Shown: positions 54,255 through 62,948 of the stretch, piece after piece
Layout of the letters: every line of letters begins with the position of its first letter
How positions within the stretch are numbered: the stretch's first letter is position 1
NCBI GenBank assembly: GCA_964509075.1
Contig: CAZDWC010000011.1
Span: 1-64,000 of the forward strand
DNA: 64,000 nt
Direction: 5' to 3'
Source: UBA7239 sp964509075
GTDB taxonomy: Bacteria > Pseudomonadota > Gammaproteobacteria > Pseudomonadales > UBA7239
Notes under the pieces: generated by a model
The model's database searches: none
Seen by the model: only the letters and a program-made list of their open reading frames with translations
Told to the model about the DNA's origin: nothing
Program-made: the position numbers and the translations under genes

Positions 54255-54518
54255 ATGTCTGCCACCCAACTGAAAATACTCATACTTGTACTGATGCTGC
54301 TGATGCTCGTCAGCCTGTTCAACGGGCTGTTCATTCTTTTCAAGGATAATGGCGCCCCTGATTCACGGCGCACGTTTCACCGACTGGTGGTTCGCGCAAG
54401 CCTCGCTGCCGCACTGCTAGGCACTATGGTCTACGGGTTCTACAGTGGCAAGCTGCAATCCCACGCGCCATGGAATCGCCCGCAAGCTGTACAGGTTCCT
54501 GCAAGCCAGAACCCCTGA
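54255..54518 (+). CDS. DUF2909 small twin-transmembrane protein
   Basis: The 87-residue protein has two hydrophobic helices (about residues 6-28 and 46-64) separated by a charged loop (RRTFHRLVVRAS). DUF2909 proteins are encoded opposite cox operons in Pseudomonas. I use the ATG at 54255; an ATG at 54234 is possible. Function is unknown. Confidence 0.82.
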   Translation: MSATQLKILILVLMLLMLVSLFNGLFILFKDNGAPDSRRTFHRLVVRASLAAALLGTMVYGFYSGKLQSHAPWNRPQAVQVPASQNP

Positions 54519-54550
54519 TTACGACAAAGAGTCACTATCCGCACCAAAGA

Positions 54551-54579
54551 AAAAGGCCCGCAATAAGCGGGCCTTTTTT
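54551..54579 (+). terminator. Bidirectional Rho-independent terminator between DUF2909 and coxC
   Basis: A 7-bp GGCCCGC/GCGGGCC stem with an AATAA loop is flanked by A4 on the left and T6 on the right. It can end the plus-strand DUF2909 gene and the minus-strand cox operon. Confidence 0.9.
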
Positions 54580-54593
54580 CCTGGCACATGCGA

Positions 54594-55547
54594 TCAGAAT
54601 ACGTAAACAACTGCGACCAGAAACAACCACACTACATCCACAAAGTGCCAGTACCAGCTGGCCGCCTCAAAACCGAAATGATCGTCCTTGTTGAAATGAC
54701 CTTTCAAGGCACGCAAAAACATTACGGTGAGCATAAAAGCCCCCAGACACACGTGAAAACCGTGAAATCCGGTCAGCATGAAAAATGTGGTTCCATAAAT
54801 CCCGCTCTCCAGGGTCAGGCCCATTTCGGAATAGGCTTCGTGATATTCCTTGGCTTGCAGATATACGAAAGCAAAACCCAGCAGCAGCGTGATAAACAGC
54901 CAGAGCTTGAAGCCATTACGCTTGTTGGCCTTGAGTGCATGATGCGCGAACTCGCAAGTCACTGAAGAGGTAACCAGCAGGATGGTATTCCACAGCGGCA
55001 GCCAATGGGCCGCTTCTGCAACACCCGGCCATGACATGCTCTTGTGTGGACCGACAAATGTTCCGTTGTTGGCAATGATCTGGTTGGCAACACCACCAAT
55101 GGCCTGTTGTGGCGTCTGCATCATGGGCCAACTGAATTCAAATCCCTTCCACAGCAGTTCATTGGTGAAATGGCCCACACCTTCGCCACTGAGCCAAGGG
55201 CCCACCAGTTCGCGCACATAGAACAGTCCACCGAAGAAGGTAAAGAAGAACATGACTTCGGAAAAGATGAACCACTGCATACCGATGCGATAGGAACGCT
55301 TCAACTGTGCGCTGTTCAAGCCCTGGATGTTTTCGCTAATCGCAGTCGAGAACCACATGAACAGTACCACCGCCAGAATGGCGAAGCCGATACCTAGCAG
55401 CATAGGGCTACCCGGCCGCTGGGCATGCAGATCATTGAGCCACGTGGCAACACCCACCAGCATCAAAGCCACGCCGATGGAAGCAAAAAACGGATACCTG
55501 CTCTGCTCCGGCACGTAGTAGGTCGACTGACCGTGTTCGCTTGCCAT
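54594..55547 (-). CDS. coxC: Cytochrome c oxidase subunit III
   Basis: The 317-residue membrane protein has FIFSEVMFFFTFFGGLFYVR, TGFHGFHVCLGA and the C-terminal YWHFVDVVWLFLVAVVYVF, all subunit III signatures. The start is the ATG at 55547 (MASEHGQSTYYV); the upstream frame to 55673 overlaps cox11. It is the last gene of coxB-coxA-cox11-coxC. Confidence 0.96.
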   Translation of the reverse strand: MASEHGQSTYYVPEQSRYPFFASIGVALMLVGVATWLNDLHAQRPGSPMLLGIGFAILAVVLFMWFSTAISENIQGLNSAQLKRSYRIGMQWFIFSEVMFFFTFFGGLFYVRELVGPWLSGEGVGHFTNELLWKGFEFSWPMMQTPQQAIGGVANQIIANNGTFVGPHKSMSWPGVAEAAHWLPLWNTILLVTSSVTCEFAHHALKANKRNGFKLWLFITLLLGFAFVYLQAKEYHEAYSEMGLTLESGIYGTTFFMLTGFHGFHVCLGAFMLTVMFLRALKGHFNKDDHFGFEAASWYWHFVDVVWLFLVAVVYVF

Positions 55548-55590
55548 AATCGCTCTCCTGTTGGACTTGCTGTTATTGGTCTGAGCCCAG

Positions 55591-56193
55591 TCAGCTTGAA
55601 GGAACTGGCTGAGCTGTTTGCAAACTGCCCGGAACAGGCATCTCTTCCGGTTTTGTCGATGCCGTAACATCAAACAATGTATACGTCAGCGTTATGGTGT
55701 GCACATCTGCAGGCAAAGCCTGATCGACTATGAACACCACCGGCATGTCTATTTCCTGACCAGGATCCAGCGCCTGCCGGGCGAAGCAAAAACATTCCGT
55801 CTTGTGGAAATATTCCACCGCCTTTTCAGGCACGATACTCGGCACAGCCTGCGCCACCATACGATGCCCCGTAGGATTGCGCGCTTTAAAACTTGTGCGC
55901 GTGGACGCCCCCGGGTGTACATCGACCATTGTTTCCTGGGCATGAAATTCCCAAGGCATACTGGCACTGTTTATGGTGACAAACTGCACCTTGACCTTGC
56001 GCGTTTCATCGACCTTAACCTGCTCTGCAACATACGCCTTGGTATTCAAACGCGGCGAATTGATATCCAGAATGTCACAAAGCATGTTGTAAAAAGGCGG
56101 CATCAGGAACAAAGCAAAGGCAAACATCCCCAAGGCGGCAATAAACAACTTTACTGCAATATATTTATCGCCTTTCTTGTCAACGTCTGCCAT
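55591..56193 (-). CDS. ctaG: Cytochrome c oxidase assembly protein CtaG/Cox11
   Basis: The 200-residue copper chaperone for the CuB site has an N-terminal helix and a periplasmic Ig-like domain with the copper motif KTECFCF. FNMLCD-like FYNMLCDILDI lies near the membrane. Its place between coxA and coxC is standard. Confidence 0.94.
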   Translation of the reverse strand: MADVDKKGDKYIAVKLFIAALGMFAFALFLMPPFYNMLCDILDINSPRLNTKAYVAEQVKVDETRKVKVQFVTINSASMPWEFHAQETMVDVHPGASTRTSFKARNPTGHRMVAQAVPSIVPEKAVEYFHKTECFCFARQALDPGQEIDMPVVFIVDQALPADVHTITLTYTLFDVTASTKPEEMPVPGSLQTAQPVPSS

Positions 56194-56245
56194 GGCCTTG
56201 AATCTGTTTATACCTCCTTTATCAATTTCTGACCGGGAGTGTCAC

Positions 56246-57799
56246 TTATTTCACTTCAGGTGGAACACTGAAAGTATGAAATGGCGCCGGACTCGGCACT
56301 GTCCACTCCAAGCCTTCAGCGCCGTCCCAGGTTTTCGCCTCTGTGCTCGGCTTGCCGGCAACAATAGTGCGGATCACGTTGAACAGGAACAGAATCTGGG
56401 AGCCGCCATAAATGAAAGCGCCAATTGAAGACACCATGTTCCAGTCAGCAAATATCAGGTTGTAGTCAGGAATACGGCGCGGCATGCCGGCCAGACCCAC
56501 GAAGTGTTGCGGGAAGAAAGTCAGGTTGAAGCCAATGAACGAAATCCAGAAATGCGTCTTGCCCATGGTTTCGGAGTACATACGTCCCGTCCATTTCGGC
56601 AGCCAGTAATAAACTGCTGCAGTCATGGAAAACACTGCACCAGCCACCATCACATAGTGAAAGTGCGCCACCACGAAATAGGTATCATGGTACTGGAAGT
56701 CGGAAGGCGCCAGAGACAGCATCAAGCCGGAAAAGCCACCTGTAGTAAACAGGATAATGAAGGCAATACAGAACAACATTGGCGTTTCAAAACTGATGGA
56801 GCCACGGAACATCGTGGTGACCCAGTTGAACACTTTCACGCCAGTCGGCACAGCAATCAGCATCGTGGCAATCATGAAATACATTTCACCGGCCACCGGC
56901 ATGCCGACCACATACATGTGGTGCGCCCACACGATGAAGGACAGGAAGGCAATGGACGCTGTGGCATAGACCATGGAGCTGTAGCCGAACAGCGGCTTGC
57001 GAGCAAAAGTGGGGATAATTTGCGATACCACACCAAAAGCCGGCAGGATGATGATGTAAACCTCAGGGTGACCAAAGAACCAGAACACATGCTGGAACAA
57101 CACAGGATCACCGCCACCAGCAGCACTGAAGAACGAAGTGCCGAAATGGATATCCATCAGCATCATCGTTACAGCACCAGCCAGAACTGGCATAACAGCC
57201 ACCAGCAGGAATGCCGTGATCAGCCAAGTCCACACAAACAACGGCATCTTCATCAAGGTCATGCCTGGAGCACGCAGGTTCAGAACAGTAGTGATGATAT
57301 TGATCGATCCCATGATGGAAGATGCGCCCATCACATGCACAGCAAAGATGAAGAACGTTACAGAAGGCGGCGCATAGGTTGTCGACAGCGGCGCATAGAA
57401 CGTCCAGCCAAAGTTAGGCGCCCCACCCTCCATAAACAACGTCGAAGCCAGAATCAGGAAAGCGAATGGCAACAACCAGAATGACCAGTTGTTCATGCGC
57501 GGCAGCGCCATATCAGGCGCGCCGATCATCATCGGGATCATCCAGTTTGCCAGACCAACAAAGGACGGCATGATGGCGCCGAACACCATCACCAGACCGT
57601 GCATGGTAGTCATCTGGTTGAAAAATTCAGGCTCCACCAACTGCATGCCGGGCTTGAACAGCTCGGCACGAATGATCATGGCAAATGCGCCACCCAGAAT
57701 AAACATGGCAAAGCTGAACCACAGGTACATCGAGCCGATGTCCTTGTGATTGGTGGCAAACAACCACCGGCTCAAACCTTTTGCAGGACCGTGTGCCAT
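56246..57799 (-). CDS. coxA: Cytochrome c oxidase subunit I
   Basis: The 517-residue heme-copper oxidase subunit contains the heme a ligand His in MHGLVMVFG, WFFGHPEVYIIILPAFG with the CuB/Tyr site, WAHHMYVVG, and the HDTYFVVAHFHYVM ligand cluster. The Tyr of HPEVY identifies the A-type family. Twelve helices are predicted. Confidence 0.98.
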   Translation of the reverse strand: MAHGPAKGLSRWLFATNHKDIGSMYLWFSFAMFILGGAFAMIIRAELFKPGMQLVEPEFFNQMTTMHGLVMVFGAIMPSFVGLANWMIPMMIGAPDMALPRMNNWSFWLLPFAFLILASTLFMEGGAPNFGWTFYAPLSTTYAPPSVTFFIFAVHVMGASSIMGSINIITTVLNLRAPGMTLMKMPLFVWTWLITAFLLVAVMPVLAGAVTMMLMDIHFGTSFFSAAGGGDPVLFQHVFWFFGHPEVYIIILPAFGVVSQIIPTFARKPLFGYSSMVYATASIAFLSFIVWAHHMYVVGMPVAGEMYFMIATMLIAVPTGVKVFNWVTTMFRGSISFETPMLFCIAFIILFTTGGFSGLMLSLAPSDFQYHDTYFVVAHFHYVMVAGAVFSMTAAVYYWLPKWTGRMYSETMGKTHFWISFIGFNLTFFPQHFVGLAGMPRRIPDYNLIFADWNMVSSIGAFIYGGSQILFLFNVIRTIVAGKPSTEAKTWDGAEGLEWTVPSPAPFHTFSVPPEVK

Positions 57800-57811
57800 T
57801 GTTATGCCCTC

Positions 57812-58966
57812 TTATTTCTTGCTCTTGAATTTGTAGACATCGACGGCTTGCAAGCTGTCACCCATATTGTTGCCAAAGGCATTGCGCTGATAGGTAATGA
57901 CCGCCGCCATATCCAGGTCATTCAGCACCGCACCGAAAGCCTGCATGGCTGTACCCGGCACACCATTGACGGCACGCGCCAAGTGCTGCTCGACAGGGCC
58001 TTTAACAATGGCGCTACCCGCAATAGGTTTGCCCAACCCGCCTTCACCCTTGGCGCCATGACAAGCTGCACAGCTGGAGGCGTACACCTTTTCACCGCGG
58101 GCAATCTGCTGTTCCAGCGTAAAGGTCTGCGCCATCAACTCACGCAGTTTTTTCGCTTCGGTCTTCTTGCCATTGAGCCACTTGTCATAGTCGGCTTTCT
58201 CCTCAACCACAACCACGATAGGCATGAAGCCGTGATCCTTACCACACAACTCTGCACATTGACCGCGGTAAATGCCAACCTTTTCAGCCTTGGTCCAAGC
58301 CTCATTGACAATACCGGGAATAGCATCTTTCTTGACGGCGAGCTCAGGAACCCACCAGGAGTGGATAACATCATTGCCGGTAATCAGAAAGCGGACCTTG
58401 GTGTTGACCGGAATATGGACAGGCTCATCCACTTCAAGCAGGTAGAACTCGCTCTTTTCCTGCTTACCGTGTATTTCATCCTGCGGCGTAGCAAGATTCG
58501 AGAAAAAGCTTACGCTTTCCGCCGGTGTAGCACCGAGATACTCGTACTTCCACTTCCACTGGTAGCCCGTGATGACAATATTCATCTCCGGCTCACTGGT
58601 GTCATACACCTTGAGCAGGGTTTTGACGGCAGGCCAGGCCATGACAGCCAGAATAAAGAAAGGAACGATGGTCCAGGCCAGCTCAGCACCGAGATGCTCA
58701 TGCCAGTGTTCCGCCTGATGCCCCTGCGACTTGCGGTGGGCAATCAACGAGTAGAACATCATCGCGAACACCACAAGCCCGATGCCTACCGAAATCCAGA
58801 TAACCAGCATGTGCAGGTCGTAGATATCACTGCCCAGCTGGGTGACGCCACGCGGCATATTGAGCGTACTGCGATCCGCCAGATCTGCCCATACACTGGC
58901 GCAAGCCCCCAGGAACAACACCGGGCCAAGCACGAGCGACAGCAGCCTTTTTATTCTTGAATGCAT
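57812..58966 (-). CDS. coxB: Cytochrome c oxidase subunit II with fused cytochrome c domain
   Basis: The 384-residue protein has a signal or lipoprotein-like N-terminus (FLGAC), two helices and a CuA domain. The CuA ligands are in VIHSWWVPELAVK and CAELCGKDHGFM. A C-terminal cytochrome c domain has CAACHGAKGEGG and a likely Met ligand near GTAMQAFG. This is the caa3-like form. It is the first gene of the operon. Confidence 0.96.
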   Translation of the reverse strand: MHSRIKRLLSLVLGPVLFLGACASVWADLADRSTLNMPRGVTQLGSDIYDLHMLVIWISVGIGLVVFAMMFYSLIAHRKSQGHQAEHWHEHLGAELAWTIVPFFILAVMAWPAVKTLLKVYDTSEPEMNIVITGYQWKWKYEYLGATPAESVSFFSNLATPQDEIHGKQEKSEFYLLEVDEPVHIPVNTKVRFLITGNDVIHSWWVPELAVKKDAIPGIVNEAWTKAEKVGIYRGQCAELCGKDHGFMPIVVVVEEKADYDKWLNGKKTEAKKLRELMAQTFTLEQQIARGEKVYASSCAACHGAKGEGGLGKPIAGSAIVKGPVEQHLARAVNGVPGTAMQAFGAVLNDLDMAAVITYQRNAFGNNMGDSLQAVDVYKFKSKK

Positions 58967-59361
58967 GCCCTTTGTCTCCGTCTTTATGAATTGGACGATT
59001 GCCAGTCACCTACAGGCCACAGCTGCAAGCCCAGATAACGCAGAATGCGCAAAAATGGGCTGTCAACCGGAATGCTCAATAAACAAGCACATTGGGGGTG
59101 CGACAAAGCGCCGCAATTATAGGCATCACAATTAACGGGGTAAACAGTAAATGGAAAAAAGAATCCTTGTTTTAGCTCAAAAAGTTATCAGATTTGCGGC
59201 AAACCGACGGTTTTGTGACCTCATCAGCACTCGCAATGCAGTACTTGTCGCAACCCCATGAAAAAATTGGGATTTTGAGCTTGCAAGAAACCAAAGTCCG
59301 TCTATATATGTATTAGGGGCAAATTTGCCCTGTCTGTAACGACATGCCGTGAGGGTGCTGT
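58967..59361. other. Intergenic region upstream of the cox operon
   Basis: No gene, tRNA or clear terminator was seen. It should carry the divergent promoters of coxB (minus) and of the unknown gene at 59362 (plus). A TATAT-rich stretch near 59300-59315 could be part of the latter, but no clear -35/-10 pair was found. Confidence 0.5.
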
Positions 59362-59985
59362 ATGGCCATGACAACTCCGCAGTTACGCGAAAACATCCGG
59401 TCTGCACTGAATGATTATCAGCAGCATGAGGCGTGGTCGCGCTGGCTGCTTGCCCGCAGCCGCGACCTCCATCGTGGCGTCATGCTGCCTGAGGGTTATC
59501 GGGCGAGCACCCTGATCAATTTCACCCGCAACTACCTGATGCAGTTGCCGGCACTGCTGGAACACGCTGAACAAACTGCGGAGAGATTGTCCCTGCTACC
59601 ATGCACCACCCTGCTGGACATTGCCATGGATTATCTCTGTTCCGCACAAACCCGCCTGCCTGACGAAGGCGGACTCATCTATGACTGGCTCGTGCGTGCC
59701 TACGTCGGCCACCGCCTGCTTGAGGAAATGCAGGACTGGGTGAGCAGCAACCACGGAGAAAACCTGATCCATCTGGACAACACGCGGGCCAACCTGCTCG
59801 CGCACGAACTTCTGGGAGACAGCTTCTGCACCAAACTGGAGGAAAATATCCAGAACCTGTGTGCCGTGCTGCATCTGGAGGAAACGCACACCCTCCACCA
59901 ACGCCGGGCACACTACCATCAGCCTCCGTGCATGCTGGCCAATGCCATGGCAACACTCTGGCTACAGGAACCGCTTCCCGCCTGA
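59362..59985 (+). CDS. Conserved-looking hypothetical protein, soluble, helical
   Basis: The 207-residue protein has no signal peptide or transmembrane helix. It looks almost wholly helical, with several His, Trp and Leu pairs (HEAWSRWLLARSRDLH; YDWLVRAYVGHRLLEEMQDW). I do not recognise the family. It is divergent from the cox operon and convergent with yheV-prlC. It reads as a real gene: ordinary codon use and a good length. Confidence 0.65.
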   Translation: MAMTTPQLRENIRSALNDYQQHEAWSRWLLARSRDLHRGVMLPEGYRASTLINFTRNYLMQLPALLEHAEQTAERLSLLPCTTLLDIAMDYLCSAQTRLPDEGGLIYDWLVRAYVGHRLLEEMQDWVSSNHGENLIHLDNTRANLLAHELLGDSFCTKLEENIQNLCAVLHLEETHTLHQRRAHYHQPPCMLANAMATLWLQEPLPA

Positions 59986-59989
59986 GCTT

Positions 59990-60244
59990 CTACTTCGGAG
60001 GCTCGGGTGTGACCAGGCGAACAACCCCGACCTCGGCGCTTTTTTCCTGCTCACTGCGATTGACCCGCGTTTCCAGCTCACGGAAATTCTGCTCGAAACG
60101 CATTTCATCACGGTAACCACAGCTGACGCATTCCCGGTACTGGATGCCAGCCAGCCGAAACATCACAACCTTGTCCAGCGCCTGACACTGCGAACACTTC
60201 GCGCCAGCAATGAAACGCTTAGGTGTATCCGGCAACTCACTCAT
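59990..60244 (-). CDS. yheV: YheV-type zinc ribbon protein (DUF2387)
   Basis: The 84-residue protein has two Cys pairs (AKCSQCQAL and YRECVSCGYRD) forming a zinc ribbon. It matches the YheV family, encoded directly after prlC. The ATG overlaps the prlC stop (ATGA). Function is unknown. Confidence 0.9.
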   Translation of the reverse strand: MSELPDTPKRFIAGAKCSQCQALDKVVMFRLAGIQYRECVSCGYRDEMRFEQNFRELETRVNRSEQEKSAEVGVVRLVTPEPPK

Positions 60245-62316
60245 GCAGCCTCCTGACCGCCGAGCCCACTGTGCCGCAGCAAGGCATCAACCTGCGGCTC
60301 CCGCCCCCTGAAACGCCTGAACAAAGTCGCCGCCTCTTCCGTACCACCACGCTCCAGCATTTCCGTAAGGAAACGCTGACTAGTTGCATCATCCAGAATA
60401 TCCGTCTCTTCGAATGCAGCGAAAACATCGGCAGAAAGAACCTCAGCCCACTTGTAACTGTAATAACCTGCCGCATAACCACCGGCAAACACATGCGTGA
60501 AACTGTTCTGGAATCGATTGAACGCTGGAGGACGCAATACCGCGACTTTCTCTCTCACACTTTCGAGCACCGCCTGCACTGATTGCGATGAAGATGAGTC
60601 GCAATGCAACAAAAAGTCGAACAAGGCAAATTCCAGCTGACGCAACATTTGCATACCAGACTGGAAGTTCTTCGCGGCCAGCATTTTCTCCAGCACAGCC
60701 ACAGGCAATGGCTCGCCCGTCTGGTAATGCGCTGAAATCATCGGGATGACTTGTGGCTGCCAGCACCAGTTTTCAAGCAGCTGACTCGGCAGTTCCACCG
60801 CATCCCACTCCACACCATTGATGCCGGATACCGGCGCAAACTCAACCTGTGTGAGCATATGATGCAGACCATGACCGAATTCATGAAACAACGTAGTCAC
60901 GTCATCAAATGTGAGCAGGGAAGGCCGATCGCCGGCAGGCGCCATGAAATTGCAGACAAGAAACGCCACCGGCAGTTGTATCGAACCATCATCACGGCGA
61001 CGGCGCACGCGACAATCCCCCATCCAGGCACCACCACGCTTGTTCTCACGCGCGTAAAGATCCAGATAGAAACGCGCGATGGTTTCACCGTTACGCGCCA
61101 GACGGTAGCAGCGCGCATCGGCATGCCAGACATCGATCTCCTCTTCCCGCTCGATCTTTACTGCAAAAAGGTGCTGTACCAGCGCAAACAAGCCTTCGAG
61201 CACAGTGTCTGCAGGAAAATACTGCCGCAACTGCTCCTGATCCACCGCATAACGCTTTTCACGCAGCTTCTCGGCAAACCATGCCAGATCCCAGCTCTGC
61301 AAATCCTCCACACCATACTGCTCGCGGGAAAAACATTGCAATTCGTCGAACTCCTGCAAGGCTGCCGGACGCGCACGCGCTGCCAGCTGCCAGAGAAAAT
61401 CAGTCACCTGTTGTGGCGATTCCGCCATCTTGGTTGCCAGTGAATAATCGGCATAACTGGAAAAACCCAACAGCTGCGCCAACTCGCGGCGCAACTGCAA
61501 GGTCTCGTCAATCAATGTCGCGTTATCAAACTGGCCTGCACGTGGCCCACAATCCGATGCCCGCGTAACATAAGCCTCATACATTTCACGGCGCAGCTCA
61601 CGGTTTTCGGCAAACGTCATGACCGCGATGTAACACGGCGCATCCAGCGTCAACAAAAAACCAACTTCATTGCGCGACTGCGCCTGCACACGCGCAGCAT
61701 TGCGCGCCGATTCAGGCAAACCGGCAATCACCGCCTCGTCGACTACCAGCTTGCTCCATGCTCGCGTAGCATCCAGCACATGGTTGGCAAACTGACTGGA
61801 GAGCGCAGACAGGCGAGAGCTGATCTCTGCATAGCGCTTCTGCATTTTTTCCGGAAGATCGACACCGGACAGCCGAAAGTCACGCAAGGCATTTTCAACA
61901 ACTTTTCGTTGCGCCAATGACAGATGAGCGAACTGCACACTATCTTTTATGGCCTGATAGGCATTGCACAGCCCCTGATGCTGCCCCAGTGTCGTGTGAT
62001 AATCGGATAACAAAGGCAGACAGACATCGTGTGCGGCACGCAATGCCGCATCCTGCACGACGGCATTCATATGACTGACAGGCGCCCACGCCTGCTCCAG
62101 CCGATCATTGAGTGTATGCAGGGGCTGCACAAGACTATTCCAGTCCGGTACCGGTTGTTTTGCCAAAGCTTCTATCGCCTGTAGGTTTTCTGCAATGATG
62201 GTTCGCAAGGCTGGCTCGACATGCTCCGGCCTTATTGCCGAAAAACGCGGCAACTCATCGCCACTCAACAAAGGATTGTCATCCGGCACAGGATTTTCAG
62301 CAGAAGAATGGGACAT
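60241..62316 (-). CDS. prlC: Oligopeptidase A
   Basis: This M3 family zinc metallopeptidase of 691 residues degrades peptides, including cleaved signal peptides. Seen: the zinc motif HEFGHGLHH with the downstream Glu, GINGVEWDAVELPSQLLENW, and GYAAGYYSYKWAEVLSADVF at the C-terminus. E. coli PrlC has 680 residues. It is cytoplasmic. Confidence 0.96.
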   Translation of the reverse strand: MSHSSAENPVPDDNPLLSGDELPRFSAIRPEHVEPALRTIIAENLQAIEALAKQPVPDWNSLVQPLHTLNDRLEQAWAPVSHMNAVVQDAALRAAHDVCLPLLSDYHTTLGQHQGLCNAYQAIKDSVQFAHLSLAQRKVVENALRDFRLSGVDLPEKMQKRYAEISSRLSALSSQFANHVLDATRAWSKLVVDEAVIAGLPESARNAARVQAQSRNEVGFLLTLDAPCYIAVMTFAENRELRREMYEAYVTRASDCGPRAGQFDNATLIDETLQLRRELAQLLGFSSYADYSLATKMAESPQQVTDFLWQLAARARPAALQEFDELQCFSREQYGVEDLQSWDLAWFAEKLREKRYAVDQEQLRQYFPADTVLEGLFALVQHLFAVKIEREEEIDVWHADARCYRLARNGETIARFYLDLYARENKRGGAWMGDCRVRRRRDDGSIQLPVAFLVCNFMAPAGDRPSLLTFDDVTTLFHEFGHGLHHMLTQVEFAPVSGINGVEWDAVELPSQLLENWCWQPQVIPMISAHYQTGEPLPVAVLEKMLAAKNFQSGMQMLRQLEFALFDFLLHCDSSSSQSVQAVLESVREKVAVLRPPAFNRFQNSFTHVFAGGYAAGYYSYKWAEVLSADVFAAFEETDILDDATSQRFLTEMLERGGTEEAATLFRRFRGREPQVDALLRHSGLGGQEAA

Positions 62317-62378
62317 GGCTGCTCATCGACAGTAGGGAACGTTTATTATACGCGCCGCATCACCATCCGGAGAGTGTC

Positions 62379-62942
62379 ATGAGCCATTGCTGTCATCTGC
62401 GTCCGCATGAGGGAATTACACCCACACTCGGTGCACGCGTATATATTGACCCGCAAGCCACAGTGATAGGCGACGTGCACCTGGGTGATGACAGCTCGGT
62501 ATGGCCGCAGACAGTGATTCGCGGCGACATGCACCGCATCCGCATCGGCGCGCGCTGCAGCATCCAGGACGGCGCTGTATTGCACATCACCCATGCCGGG
62601 CCCTACGACCCGCAAGGTTTCCCGTTGACACTGGGTGATGACGTCACTGTCGGCCATCGCGCAGTGTTGCACGGCTGCACCATTGGCAATCGCGTGCTGA
62701 TCGGCATAGGCGCCATTGTCATGGATGGCGCAGTGATTGAAGACGAGGTCATGCTCGCCGCCGGCAGCCTGGTACCACCGGGCAAAACCCTTGCCAGCGG
62801 TTTTCTCTATGTCGGCAGCCCCGCCAAACAGGCGCGCGCACTCACGGAAAAGGAAAAGGCTTTTTTTACCTACGGCGCCAACAATTACAGCAAACTCAAA
62901 GAAAAACATCGCACAGCCAATGCACAACTCACAGCACAGTGA
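62379..62942 (+). CDS. Gamma carbonic anhydrase family protein (YrdA-type)
   Basis: The 187-residue left-handed beta-helix protein has hexapeptide repeats. Putative metal ligands are in DGAVLHITHAG, VGHRAVLHGCTIG, and GIGAIVMDGAVI. Family members range from active carbonic anhydrases to enzymes of unknown activity. The start is the ATG at 62379. It is divergent from prlC. Confidence 0.9.
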   Translation: MSHCCHLRPHEGITPTLGARVYIDPQATVIGDVHLGDDSSVWPQTVIRGDMHRIRIGARCSIQDGAVLHITHAGPYDPQGFPLTLGDDVTVGHRAVLHGCTIGNRVLIGIGAIVMDGAVIEDEVMLAAGSLVPPGKTLASGFLYVGSPAKQARALTEKEKAFFTYGANNYSKLKEKHRTANAQLTAQ

Positions 62943-62948
62943 CACCCG

